Shown in pieces: positions 45,294 through 53,662 of a stretch of 64,000 bases of DNA (the stretch's first letter is position 1; every line of letters starts with the position of its first letter). Source of the DNA: Thermoplasmatales archaeon (GTDB lineage Archaea; Thermoplasmatota; Thermoplasmata; Thermoplasmatales; GCA-001856825); NCBI GenBank assembly GCA_026127935.1, contig JAJSLL010000006.1:30132-94131 (forward strand), written 5' to 3'. Made by a program: the position numbers and the translations under genes. The notes beneath the pieces are model-generated. The model saw only the letters and a program-made list of their open reading frames with translations, did not search any database and was not told where the DNA came from.

Positions 45294-46281
45294 ACCTCTT
45301 TTAGAAGTTGAGAACTTGACCATTCAGTTCAGAGTCAAGATGAAATTATTACAGAGTGGTCAGAGCACTGATAAATGGAAGAGAGTCCTGAACTCTATCT
45401 CTATCAGCATAAATGAGGGAGAAACGTTTGGTATAGTAGGTGAAACGGGCTCAGGAAAGACAACGCTTGCACGTGCGTTGGTAGGAATCTACAAACCAAA
45501 GAATTGCACCATCAAGATATATGGGAAGAAGATCGATTTCAGAAAGAGGGACGACTTACTTTTGCTAAGGAAAAAGATAGGAATCGTCTTTCAGGATCCT
45601 GTAGGTAGTCTGAATCCGAGGCTTACCGTTTCTGACATAATTTCGGAAGGACTTCCAACTGACAAGAAGTTGTCCAATGAAGAACGTGAATGCAAGATAA
45701 AGGAGGCGGCGAAATATGTAGAGCTCCCGGAGAGCAAACTGGAGTCCTATCCTCCAGAATTGAGTGGAGGAGAAAAGCAGAGGGTGAGTCTTGCAAGAAC
45801 CATAATTGGAGGAAAAAAAATATTGATATTGGATGAACCCACAAGTTCTCTCGATGTATCTATACAAGCGCAGATTCTCAACCTTTTGATCAGGCTTAAG
45901 AAGGAATTATCTGTTAGTTACATCTTCATAACTCACGACCTAAATGTCATAAAGTATATGTGTGACAGAGTCGCGGTACTTTATTATGGTGAGATTTTAG
46001 AACAGAATACTGCTTTTGAATTGTTTGAGCATCCCAAGCACCCTTACTCAGAAGATCTGATAGGCGCAAACTTTTCTCTGTCAGGCACGAACCTCTCAAC
46101 TACTGAACACGAATCAGGAGAACCGAGCAAGGAAGGATGCGTTTACAAGAACTCGTGCCCCAAGAGATTCGTAGCTTGTGACGAAGATCCTCCCATCCTC
46201 AATCTTGGAAAGGGACAAGTGAAGTGTTGGCTATACGATGAAAAATACAAATCAGCTAGTACAAAGAAAAACACAATTTGA
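45286..46281 (+). CDS. Peptide ABC transporter ATPase, DppF-like
   Basis: 331 residues from the ATG at 45286, which overlaps the DppD stop (ATGAATGA); the tracked TTG (45271) would lie inside the gene in front. Walker A GETGSGKTT, Q-loop IVFQDPVGSLNPRL, signature ELSGGEKQRVSLAR, Walker B ILILDEPTSSLD, ITHD, and a Cys-containing tail GCVYKNSCPKRFVAC. It completes the two-ATPase set of a peptide ABC importer. Confidence 0.92.
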   Translation: MNEPLLEVENLTIQFRVKMKLLQSGQSTDKWKRVLNSISISINEGETFGIVGETGSGKTTLARALVGIYKPKNCTIKIYGKKIDFRKRDDLLLLRKKIGIVFQDPVGSLNPRLTVSDIISEGLPTDKKLSNEERECKIKEAAKYVELPESKLESYPPELSGGEKQRVSLARTIIGGKKILILDEPTSSLDVSIQAQILNLLIRLKKELSVSYIFITHDLNVIKYMCDRVAVLYYGEILEQNTAFELFEHPKHPYSEDLIGANFSLSGTNLSTTEHESGEPSKEGCVYKNSCPKRFVACDEDPPILNLGKGQVKCWLYDEKYKSASTKKNTI

Positions 46282-46290
46282 GTAGAGATC

Positions 46291-46367
46291 CTGCTTATTT
46301 CGAAATTCATAATTTTCGAAGGCAAACGGTTCAGCTATGGTGAGATGTTTTTTCAAGTAATAAGCAG
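46291..46367. repeat. Structured inverted-repeat element between convergent genes
   Basis: A perfect 9-bp outer stem, CTGCTTATT (46291-46299) with AATAAGCAG (46359-46367), encloses about 59 nt that begins with a smaller palindrome TTCGAAA-TTCATAAT-TTTCGAA. It lies between dppF (plus) and the Lrp gene (minus). It could be a bidirectional terminator or a small structured RNA; no T-run characteristic of a simple terminator follows the inner stem. Confidence 0.5.
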
Positions 46368-46390
46368 ATAGAATCAGTGTGAAGGGATAC

Positions 46391-46846
46391 CTAAATTTCA
46401 ACTGATCCGTAGTCCATTTCCTTGTACGTCTGCAATATGGTCCTAGTGTCAGACCTTTCAATCTCTGCTATGGATGAAATTCTGTCCAGTATCTTTGAGT
46501 AATCCTCCTTGTTCTTCGATACTGTCTGTATGATGAAATCAATGTCCCCTAGAAGGAAATAGACGGATATGATACCAGGGACTTTCTTTAACTTTTCAGC
46601 TATGGACTCCTTGTAATTTCCTCCATACTTTCCTCTTATGAGAGTTAGCGTGACGAATGAGAAACCCATTTTCGAATAGTCGAGAGTAGCCGTGATCTTC
46701 TTGATGTAACCGTTCATCCTGAGGACTTCGATTCTCTTGCTTATAGCAGAAGGTGAGTACAGTCCGACTCTCTTTCCAATCTCTTTCAAGGAGAGTGTGG
46801 CATCATCACGAAGTAGTTTCAAAATACGCTTGTCAAACTCGTCCAT
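46391..46846 (-). CDS. Lrp/AsnC-family transcription regulator
   Basis: 151 residues from the ATG at 46846; the tracked TTG start adds four residues. An N-terminal helix-turn-helix LSLKEIGKRVGLYSPSAISKRIEVLRMNGYIKKI and a RAM-like C-terminal domain with VPGIISVYFLLGDIDFIIQTVSKNKEDY. It follows the peptide ABC ATPase genes on the opposite strand, so control of peptide uptake or the nearby aminotransferases is plausible. Confidence 0.9.
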   Translation of the reverse strand: MDEFDKRILKLLRDDATLSLKEIGKRVGLYSPSAISKRIEVLRMNGYIKKITATLDYSKMGFSFVTLTLIRGKYGGNYKESIAEKLKKVPGIISVYFLLGDIDFIIQTVSKNKEDYSKILDRISSIAEIERSDTRTILQTYKEMDYGSVEI

Positions 46847-46910
46847 AGGTATCACCAATGAGAACGCAATCAGGATTTAACAGTTTCTTTCAAACTACCA
46901 TGAATATCCC

Positions 46911-47807
46911 CTACAGGACTAGGAGTGCAACGAGCAGCATGGAGATTCCGAACAAATAGGGACCCGCCATTCTTTCATAATTCACGCTCTCTATACGTGT
47001 CCATCTGAAAGATAGATAGATAGCAAATGGAATAGTTATTAAGATAACCGGAGTGAACCGACTGTACACCTTCAAAAGATAGAGAACCGCTGAAATAAAA
47101 TAAAAAAATACGAAAATCACAACGGAAAACACTTCAGATTTTCTCCTTCCAAGTAAGACAGCAAGTGTATTTAATCCAGCCTTTTGATCAAACTCAATGT
47201 CCCTGACGTTTCCTATGAATAGTATGAGGACAATCAAGAGTGAAAAAGGTATGAAGAAAAGAATAGAAGAAAGGTAAAAGTGTCCAGTTGCTGCCACCGA
47301 TATGAACTCACTGGCAGCGATCGCGGAAAAGAATACCCCAACCTCCCCCAGTCCCAGATACTTGTATCCTATCGGGGGACCAGTGTAGCCATATCCAAGT
47401 ATGAATCCAACAAATGCGACCAAGTTCAGAATCAACCCATACCTCAAAGAGATCCCAAAACTGAACACGAGATAAATTACGGAAAATACTACGGCCCACT
47501 TGAAGAGGTAATATTCACTTACTCGATAATAAAATATGGGATGTCTCCTGTACCTTGCGTTAGGTGATTCAGGCTTGTCGAAACCTTTCAAAAAATCATA
47601 ATAATCGTCGAACAAGTTTGTTGCAGCAATTAGGGGCATTATTGCAACTGAAACTAGGACAAAGGGAACATAATTGAAGTGACCGCTCTTGATGAAAGAA
47701 TAAGCGAAACCTGGAATGATGAAAGTGAAATAGAGGTAGATCGGTGGAACTCTACCTCCTCTTGAGGCTATGCCTGCCAACTTTCGCGTTTCTTCAAACA
47801 CTTTCAA
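46911..47807 (-). CDS. UbiA-family prenyltransferase (MenA-like)
   Basis: 298 residues with about eight or nine membrane segments. First Asp-rich motif NLFDDYYDFLKGFD and second motif NVRDIEFDQKAGLNTLAVLLG are both present, and GYGYTGPPIGYKYLGLGEVGVFF matches MenA-like enzymes that prenylate 1,4-dihydroxy-2-naphthoate to demethylmenaquinone. Thus it may supply the quinone used by FixCX. Start is TTG 47807 or the GTG two codons later; a TTTAATAC box lies about 30 nt upstream. Confidence 0.87.
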   Translation of the reverse strand: MKVFEETRKLAGIASRGGRVPPIYLYFTFIIPGFAYSFIKSGHFNYVPFVLVSVAIMPLIAATNLFDDYYDFLKGFDKPESPNARYRRHPIFYYRVSEYYLFKWAVVFSVIYLVFSFGISLRYGLILNLVAFVGFILGYGYTGPPIGYKYLGLGEVGVFFSAIAASEFISVAATGHFYLSSILFFIPFSLLIVLILFIGNVRDIEFDQKAGLNTLAVLLGRRKSEVFSVVIFVFFYFISAVLYLLKVYSRFTPVILITIPFAIYLSFRWTRIESVNYERMAGPYLFGISMLLVALLVL

Positions 47808-47932
47808 TCCTCTGATCTTACGACATGCCTACAGAGTATTAAACTGTGAAAATATACGGCACTCAGAACAAAAGTTCTTGGCCAATCGTGCAAACAAACA
47901 AATTCGTAAATATCATGATTTAATCAGGAATT

Positions 47933-48229
47933 ATGCCTGACTTAGAAATGAACGTGTCAATGTTAAAGTGTCCGATCTGTGATCTCAACCACAATTACAA
48001 GGTGAAGGTGGAATACGGAGAGGTGAAGGATACCAAATCGGATTCCACATCAGTTTATTATAACAAGTTCAAAACTACCAAGAAAATTGGGGAAAAGATT
48101 GTGGAAGTTGAGGTGTTTGAGATAGATGCGTTCTGCCAAAAGAACGGGATACCTTTCAGAATAATCGTGGACCCAATCTTGCCGACTGGGACTATCCCGA
48201 CTAAATTTACCGTGAGTGCAGGCACGTAA
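47933..48229 (+). CDS. Small CxxC protein of unknown function
   Basis: 98 residues. I do not recognise a family. It has one CPIC motif near the N-terminus (LKCPICDLNHNYKVKVEYG) and a single later Cys, followed by beta-rich, Lys/Val-rich sequence, suggesting a small metal-knuckle domain. The start ATG has a TATA-like TAAATATC about 24 nt upstream, and the gene is free-standing between UbiA (minus) and the epimerase (plus), which favours a real gene. Confidence 0.65.
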   Translation: MPDLEMNVSMLKCPICDLNHNYKVKVEYGEVKDTKSDSTSVYYNKFKTTKKIGEKIVEVEVFEIDAFCQKNGIPFRIIVDPILPTGTIPTKFTVSAGT

Positions 48230-48289
48230 GATTTAACTCTCAATTTATAATGGATATTTCAGAAATATTCGTTGGGAGATGCAAAATTG

Positions 48290-49198
48290 ATGGTTAATAC
48301 TTTGATAGCCGGGGGTTCAGGGTTCATAGGAAGACATCTTTCTAAGAAAATAACAGAGAGTGGAGGGGAGGCGACTATATTAACGCGAAATTTTAGTCCC
48401 TCAATACCATACAAACAGATCACATGGAATCCTCATGATAGCTCAGGAAATCTAGGAGAGTTGATTGGTGAATTTGATCTAGTGGTCAATCTTTCGGGCG
48501 CAGGTATCGATAAAAAGTGGACTGGAAATTATAAGAAAGAAATAATGGACTCCAGATTCCTCACTACTTCGACTCTGGTGAAAGCAATCAATACTTCGAG
48601 CAACAAGCCCAAATATTTTGTCAGCGCATCCGCAGTCGGATACTACGGAGATGCGGAAGAAGGAAGCGTGGATGAAGATTCCGAGCCAGGGCATGATAAT
48701 TTTCTTGCAGATCTATGCGTTAGATGGGAAAAGGAAGCGAGGGAAGTGGATAAGAGTGTTAAGTTGTTGATTCCCAGGTTCGGTGTGATTCTTGGAAAAG
48801 ATGGTGGTGCCTTTCCCCAACTTCTGAAGGGTGCCAAAGCCGGTGTAACCTTCAAATTGAAGGGAAAGGCGAGTTGGAAATCGTGGATCCACGTTGATGA
48901 CGCTGTTTCGTCCATACTCTTCATGACCCAGAAAGGGTATGAGGGCGCATACGACGCTGTCTCGCCCAACCCTCTGAGGCTTGACGGCTTGATGAACCTG
49001 ATTGCTGGTCAAATTGGAAAGAAGCTGAGGATCAAGATGGGCCCAACAATGGCAAATATGATGCTCGGCGAAGGGAGTAGGTATTCAATATTTGAAGGGC
49101 AAAAAGTAGTTCCAAAGAGACTCCAGGAACTGGGATTTAATTTCAAGTATCCCGGTATAGAAGAAGCTCTAAAGGATCTGACGGAAAATGCAAACTGA
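48290..49198 (+). CDS. TIGR01777/YfcH-like NAD-dependent epimerase
   Basis: 302 residues from the internal ATG (48290); the tracked TTG start is upstream. The N-terminus AGGSGFIGRHLSKKITESGGEATILTRN is the Rossmann glycine motif, LVVNLSGAGIDKKWTGNYKKEIMDSR and FVSASAVGYYGDAEEG contain the catalytic Tyr region, and AYDAVSPNPLRLDGLMN matches the TIGR01777 (SulA-like/YfcH) group. Its substrate is unknown; it is convergent with the MBL-fold hydrolase. Confidence 0.87.
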   Translation: MVNTLIAGGSGFIGRHLSKKITESGGEATILTRNFSPSIPYKQITWNPHDSSGNLGELIGEFDLVVNLSGAGIDKKWTGNYKKEIMDSRFLTTSTLVKAINTSSNKPKYFVSASAVGYYGDAEEGSVDEDSEPGHDNFLADLCVRWEKEAREVDKSVKLLIPRFGVILGKDGGAFPQLLKGAKAGVTFKLKGKASWKSWIHVDDAVSSILFMTQKGYEGAYDAVSPNPLRLDGLMNLIAGQIGKKLRIKMGPTMANMMLGEGSRYSIFEGQKVVPKRLQELGFNFKYPGIEEALKDLTENAN

Positions 49199-49212
49199 GT
49201 GGTCCTGATCAC

Positions 49213-49821
49213 TCAAGGAACGATGAATCTCTGGCCGTGACCTGGGTAAGCAGTCACTCCATGCATGCTGAGAATCTTTTTCATCGATAAGTCTGCAGCC
49301 TTATAGTCAAGCGTGAAGGATTTGTTGAAATCAAACTTCCCCGCTTTTTCCACGATGGAATCTCCAACGAAAAGAGCCTTTAGACCATCAAAGTAGTAGG
49401 ACGTGCTTCCAGGAGTGTGCCCGTTTGTATCCACTATTTGGAATCCTTCAGAGGACAACTCCGAGACCGGTCTCGCAGAACTCGTTGGCCTAGGTTTTGA
49501 GAGGCTAACTAGGGTCGACATAAATCCTCCGGTAGAAGGCATCTTGGAGTTTCCCCTCACTATTTCCAACTCTTTGTCCGGGACATATATCTGAGGATGA
49601 TACTCCGATTCGATGTCTGCCAAACCACCAATATGGTCTGTGTGAGAATGAGTGATGAGTACGATATCTGGTTTTGCTTTGGCACTCGTGAAGTAATTAA
49701 TAATTTTCTTTGAAGACCCCTTCATGCCAGCGTCTATCAATATTTTCTTATCCCCAAGAGTCACTACGTAACAATTCGCCATAGTTCCATCAATCAGTTC
49801 AACTGATTCAGCAAGTTTCAC
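49213..49821 (-). CDS. Metallo-beta-lactamase-fold hydrolase
   Basis: About 202 residues. The zinc motif LITHSHTDHIGGLADIE (HxHxDH) is complete, and further ligands are seen in NGHTPGSTSYYFDG, FVGDSI and YPGHGQRFIVP. Members include glyoxalase II-like thiolesterases. The tracked TTG (49830) may not be the start: a TTTAATTTT box on the minus strand is centred 25 nt from a GTG at 49821. Confidence 0.87.
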   Translation of the reverse strand: MKLAESVELIDGTMANCYVVTLGDKKILIDAGMKGSSKKIINYFTSAKAKPDIVLITHSHTDHIGGLADIESEYHPQIYVPDKELEIVRGNSKMPSTGGFMSTLVSLSKPRPTSSARPVSELSSEGFQIVDTNGHTPGSTSYYFDGLKALFVGDSIVEKAGKFDFNKSFTLDYKAADLSMKKILSMHGVTAYPGHGQRFIVP

Positions 49822-49942
49822 ACCTACCAAGTCTCTATGAAAATTAAATTCTTTCGGTATATACGTGTTTTCTGGCCCTATATATTTTATTAATAAAGGA
49901 ACGATAGATATTAATGAACATCAGTATTCGGAGAACAGGTCG

Positions 49943-51085
49943 GTGAATTTGCCTATAAGTATCGGAATTCTAAAGGAGACATCGGATAATGAAAATAGAG
50001 TAGCCTTGGTACCCGATGACGCCAAGAAACTTGTGGCAAAGAAAATGGAAGTACTAGTGCAATCAGGAGCAGGTTCCAGTGCAGGTTTCTTAGACGCCGA
50101 ATATGTTTCGGCCGGATGCAAAGTTCTCGGTGAAAGCAAAGAAGTTATTTCAATGGCAAATTTGATAATAATGCTTGGTAGACCGGACGCCCAAGATATG
50201 TCCAAGTTTAAACCAAAGACTACAGTGGTTGGACAGGTATATCCGCTCAGGTTTCAAACGCTGGTCCGAGATCTCGCTAGAGCGGACCTGACAGTCTATT
50301 CCCTAGAACTTCTACCAAGAACGAGCAGGGCACAATCCATGGATGTCCTTTCATCTCAATCCGCTGTGGCTGGTTACAGGGCTGCAATAATAGGAGCGTA
50401 CAATTCTCCAAGATTGATGCCCATGTTAACGACTGCTGCAGGCACCGTGAAACCGGCAAATGTCTTGGTAATCGGTGCTGGCGTGGCAGGTCTTATGGCG
50501 ATCGCAATGGCAAAACGTCTCGGTGCATCAGTGACCGCTTACGATGTGAGGAAAGCAGCGGGAAATGATGTCAGAAGCCTGGGAGCCAAATTCCTCGAGG
50601 TCGGATTCAACGCAGAAGGGGCGGGAGGATATGCAAGAGAATTGACCGAAGATGAAAAAAATAAAGAGAATGAAATGCTTGAAACTGCAATAATTTCAAG
50701 CGACCTGCTTATAACGACCGCGGGAGTTCCAGGGAAGAAGGCCCCAATGATTGTCAGTGCAGAGACAATTTCAAAAATGAAAGCAGGAAGTGTGATTGTG
50801 GATGCAATGGCTGAATCGGGTGGTAACTGCGAACTTACTCAGAGGGGAAAGATCATTGATCATAATGGTGTAAAAATCATCGGCTCAATTAATCCCCAAT
50901 CAGAAGTACCCATAAATTCGAGCCAGATGTATTCGAAAAATGTAAGTTCATTTTTATCGATTCTCATAGGACAGGATGGGAATTTTATAGAACCGGAAAA
51001 AGACGAACTGCTGGCAGCTTGTATGATATGCAACGGAGGGAAGGTAACTTTTCCACCCCTGGTGAACGAGGGTGAAGGAAAGTGA
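49943..51085 (+). CDS. pntAA: NAD(P) transhydrogenase alpha-1 subunit (PntAA)
   Basis: 380 residues from the GTG at 49943; the tracked GTG (49865) is too far upstream and outside the family. The start SIGILKETSDNENRVALVPDDAKKL matches PntAA, with domain-I NAD site VLVIGAGVAGLMAIAMAKRLGASVTAYDVR and the RQD-like QMDVLSSQSAVAGYRA segment. It forms the soluble NAD(H)-binding domain of proton-translocating transhydrogenase. A 4-nt overlap joins it to pntAB. Confidence 0.93.
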   Translation: MNLPISIGILKETSDNENRVALVPDDAKKLVAKKMEVLVQSGAGSSAGFLDAEYVSAGCKVLGESKEVISMANLIIMLGRPDAQDMSKFKPKTTVVGQVYPLRFQTLVRDLARADLTVYSLELLPRTSRAQSMDVLSSQSAVAGYRAAIIGAYNSPRLMPMLTTAAGTVKPANVLVIGAGVAGLMAIAMAKRLGASVTAYDVRKAAGNDVRSLGAKFLEVGFNAEGAGGYARELTEDEKNKENEMLETAIISSDLLITTAGVPGKKAPMIVSAETISKMKAGSVIVDAMAESGGNCELTQRGKIIDHNGVKIIGSINPQSEVPINSSQMYSKNVSSFLSILIGQDGNFIEPEKDELLAACMICNGGKVTFPPLVNEGEGK

Positions 51086-51375
51086 TCATAACCGACTGGG
51101 CATGGCTGTACATAATCTTTCTTGCTGTATTCGTTGGGTATGAAGTCATTAGCCATGTTCCTGTGATTCTTCACACTCCGTTAATGTCCGGGTCCAATTT
51201 TATTCACGGTATCGTGCTGGTGGGGGCGATCCTTGCTCTTGGATATGCAACTAACGATATCGAGAGAGCCATAGGATTCGTTGGGGTGGTGATGGCCACT
51301 CTCAATGTTGTAGGTGGGTACGTGGTCACGGAGAGGATGCTGGGGATGTTCAAGAAGAAGGTGGTCGACAAATGA
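51082..51375 (+). CDS. pntAB: NAD(P) transhydrogenase alpha-2 subunit (PntAB)
   Basis: 97 residues with three membrane helices. SHVPVILHTPLMSGSNFIHGIVLVG is the conserved PntAB core, and IGFVGVVMATLNVVGGYVVTERMLGMF completes the family pattern. It is part of the proton channel. It overlaps both neighbours by 4 nt (GTGA-type). Confidence 0.93.
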   Translation: MIITDWAWLYIIFLAVFVGYEVISHVPVILHTPLMSGSNFIHGIVLVGAILALGYATNDIERAIGFVGVVMATLNVVGGYVVTERMLGMFKKKVVDK

Positions 51376-52742
51376 TAGATATTACGCAACCGATCTATGT
51401 CCTCACAATCGTCGCCTTCGTGATAGGCCTCATAAGAATGGGAAATCCCGCAACTGCAAGGAGTGGGATCCTGTGGGCTGGAATTGCAATGGCCTTTTCA
51501 ATAGCTGCTACATTCTTCGTGCCGGGAATTTCAAACATGGTACTGATACTCCCCGCGATTCTGATAGGTGCGATGATAGGCTATTTCGCTGCAAAGAAAG
51601 TAGCGATAGTAGACATGCCACAAATGGTTGCAATATATAATGGGATGGGCGCAGGTGCTGCATCCTCTATCGCCGCAATTGAATTGATAAGATTAGGAAC
51701 TTCTTCATTCAACACAACCATTGCCCTTGCCGGCGCAATAATAGGTAATGTGTCAATTGCTGGAAGCGTGACCGCTTTCCTGAAGTTACAGGGATGGATC
51801 AGACAGAAACCGATCACATTCAACCTCCAGCAGGCAGTAAATCTGATCGTGGCTGCGGTTGGAGTATTCTTTGGAATAGTATACCTGACTCACAGCAATT
51901 TTCTACTGCCATACAAGGACGCTCTCTCCCCGTTCTTTGTGCTCACAATAGGATACGGGCTTCTCATGGCTCTCCCCATAGGAGGAGCAGATATGCCAGT
52001 ACTTATTTCGCTTTATAATGCAATGACAGGGATTGCGGTTGGACTGGAAGGGTTCGCAATTTCCAACTATGCGATGGTTGTTGCAGGTATACTGGTCGGA
52101 GCTGCGGGTACGATCTTGACCTTGGCTATGGCAACGGCTATGAATAGGTCTGTTGTAGGCATACTTGCAGGAGGTTTTGGGAAAACCCAAGAGGAAACGA
52201 GAACAATATCAGGAAACTTGAAACCGATAAGCAGCGAGGATGTTGCAGTTATGCTTGCCTATGCCTCCACGGTAGCAATAGTTCCAGGCTTCGGAATGGC
52301 CTCTGCACAGGCTCAGTTCAAGGTAAGGGACTTGGTAGATTTACTGACAAGCAGGGGCATCAGGGTATTCTTTGCAATCCACCCGGTGGCTGGAAGAATG
52401 CCTGGGCACATGAATGTTCTCCTGGCAGAAGCAGGAGTGTCCTATGATTTACTAGAAGACAGAGACGAGGCGAACAGAGCCTTCCAGGATGTTGACATCG
52501 CCCTTGTGATCGGAGCAAACGACGTAGTCAATCCAGCTGCAAGAATTCAGGGAACCGCTCTATATGGAATGCCAATCCTTGATGTGGACAAGTCGAAGAA
52601 CGTCATTGTCATGAAGAGAGGAACGGGAAAGGGATTTTCCGGAATAGAGAATGATCTCTTCTATTTGGATAAGACAAGAATGCTATACGGAGACGCTCAA
52701 GAATCTCTATCCAAAATAATTCAAGAGCTCAAGAAACTGTGA
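51372..52742 (+). CDS. pntB: NAD(P) transhydrogenase beta subunit (PntB)
   Basis: 456 residues. The N-terminal half has eight to nine membrane helices (LPIGGADMPVLISLYNAMTGIAVGLEGF), and the C-terminal half is the NADP(H)-binding domain III, with PGFGMASAQAQFKVRDLVDLL, FAIHPVAGRMPGHMNVLLAEAGVSYD and ALVIGANDVVNPAARI. It couples NADH and NADPH pools to the proton gradient. The operon pntAA-pntAB-pntB is complete; nothing follows for about 200 nt. Confidence 0.95.
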   Translation: MIDITQPIYVLTIVAFVIGLIRMGNPATARSGILWAGIAMAFSIAATFFVPGISNMVLILPAILIGAMIGYFAAKKVAIVDMPQMVAIYNGMGAGAASSIAAIELIRLGTSSFNTTIALAGAIIGNVSIAGSVTAFLKLQGWIRQKPITFNLQQAVNLIVAAVGVFFGIVYLTHSNFLLPYKDALSPFFVLTIGYGLLMALPIGGADMPVLISLYNAMTGIAVGLEGFAISNYAMVVAGILVGAAGTILTLAMATAMNRSVVGILAGGFGKTQEETRTISGNLKPISSEDVAVMLAYASTVAIVPGFGMASAQAQFKVRDLVDLLTSRGIRVFFAIHPVAGRMPGHMNVLLAEAGVSYDLLEDRDEANRAFQDVDIALVIGANDVVNPAARIQGTALYGMPILDVDKSKNVIVMKRGTGKGFSGIENDLFYLDKTRMLYGDAQESLSKIIQELKKL

Positions 52743-52940
52743 ATCAAGTTTGTCCACTATTTTTGATGATTTTTGACTACAACTTTCCAGTTTAGTAGAC
52801 ACACCCACCTTTATTGCATAACCTTGTCATTACAATACAGTCTGTATATGTTGAATTGTGACTAAAAGAAGCTAAAATCTCTTGACATTGACAGGGACTC
52901 AAAAATTCAATATAGCACTTAGTAGCTTTCGTTCAAGTAC

Positions 52941-53509
52941 TTATTTCCTAATCCCCTCTTCTTTCTCGGTTATGGTTTTTGCTTTCTCAATTACATCTTC
53001 TAACATCTTTTAAGGAATGCATACAACTCCAGATCCATCAAATGCAATTATCCCACCCGGGCTTACAGCAGAGCCATTTATGGCTACAGTGGTTCCTGTC
53101 TTCCCTTTTGCGGCGGGACTCCATGCATTTGAGACAAAACACTTGCGTAGATGGGAATTGCAGGTTCTTTGATCGGGAATGTCTCTAAATGTCCCATCAA
53201 TAACAATTGCTGCCGCTCCCGTATTTTCGCAGAATTGACCATTGGTTCTCCCATTACTGCACTGCCGGTACCCCCAATAGACTTTGCAACGAATACATCT
53301 CCCTTCTGTAGGGTGCCGATTGCCTTAACAACCGCGCACCAGTCTCCTGCTGATGTTTCACACGTCACCGCTGTTCCATAGACAGACGATTGTGGATAAT
53401 TCAGTACTTTGAAGTAACTCAAAGATCCCTTCTGATTCATCGCATCACTGGGGTTGCAAGTTAAAACACCCTTTGGAATCTTGTCGCTGAAATTATGGGA
53501 AGTTAGCAT
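52941..53509 (-). pseudogene. Decayed RraA-family aldolase/regulator gene
   Basis: The tracked ORF (53084-53509) encodes GTAVTCETSAGDWCAVVKAIGTLQKGDVFVAKSIGGTGSAVMGEP, recognisable RraA/HMG-aldolase sequence, but continues out of frame. The missing parts are in another frame: AAAIVIDGTFRDIP, then (back in the first) AIPIYASVLSQMHGVP, then AAKGKTGTTVAINGSAVSPGGIIAFDGSGVVCIP, followed by an in-frame TAA (53010-53012) and the family-like tail KMLEDVIEKAKTITEKEEGIRK ending at 52941. At least three frameshifts and one nonsense codon make it non-functional. Confidence 0.85.
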
Positions 53510-53662
53510 GTAACAATATCAAAGCGACTTAATCAAAATTATTCAAAGAGAGATGATAAGAGATTGACTCGGCATTTTGTGTCCCTTTATGAGTAATAAA
53601 ACTCTTTATCATTGCCATTGTTATGAGTTAGTCTTTTCTTTAAGCATCGCATAATATCTCTC

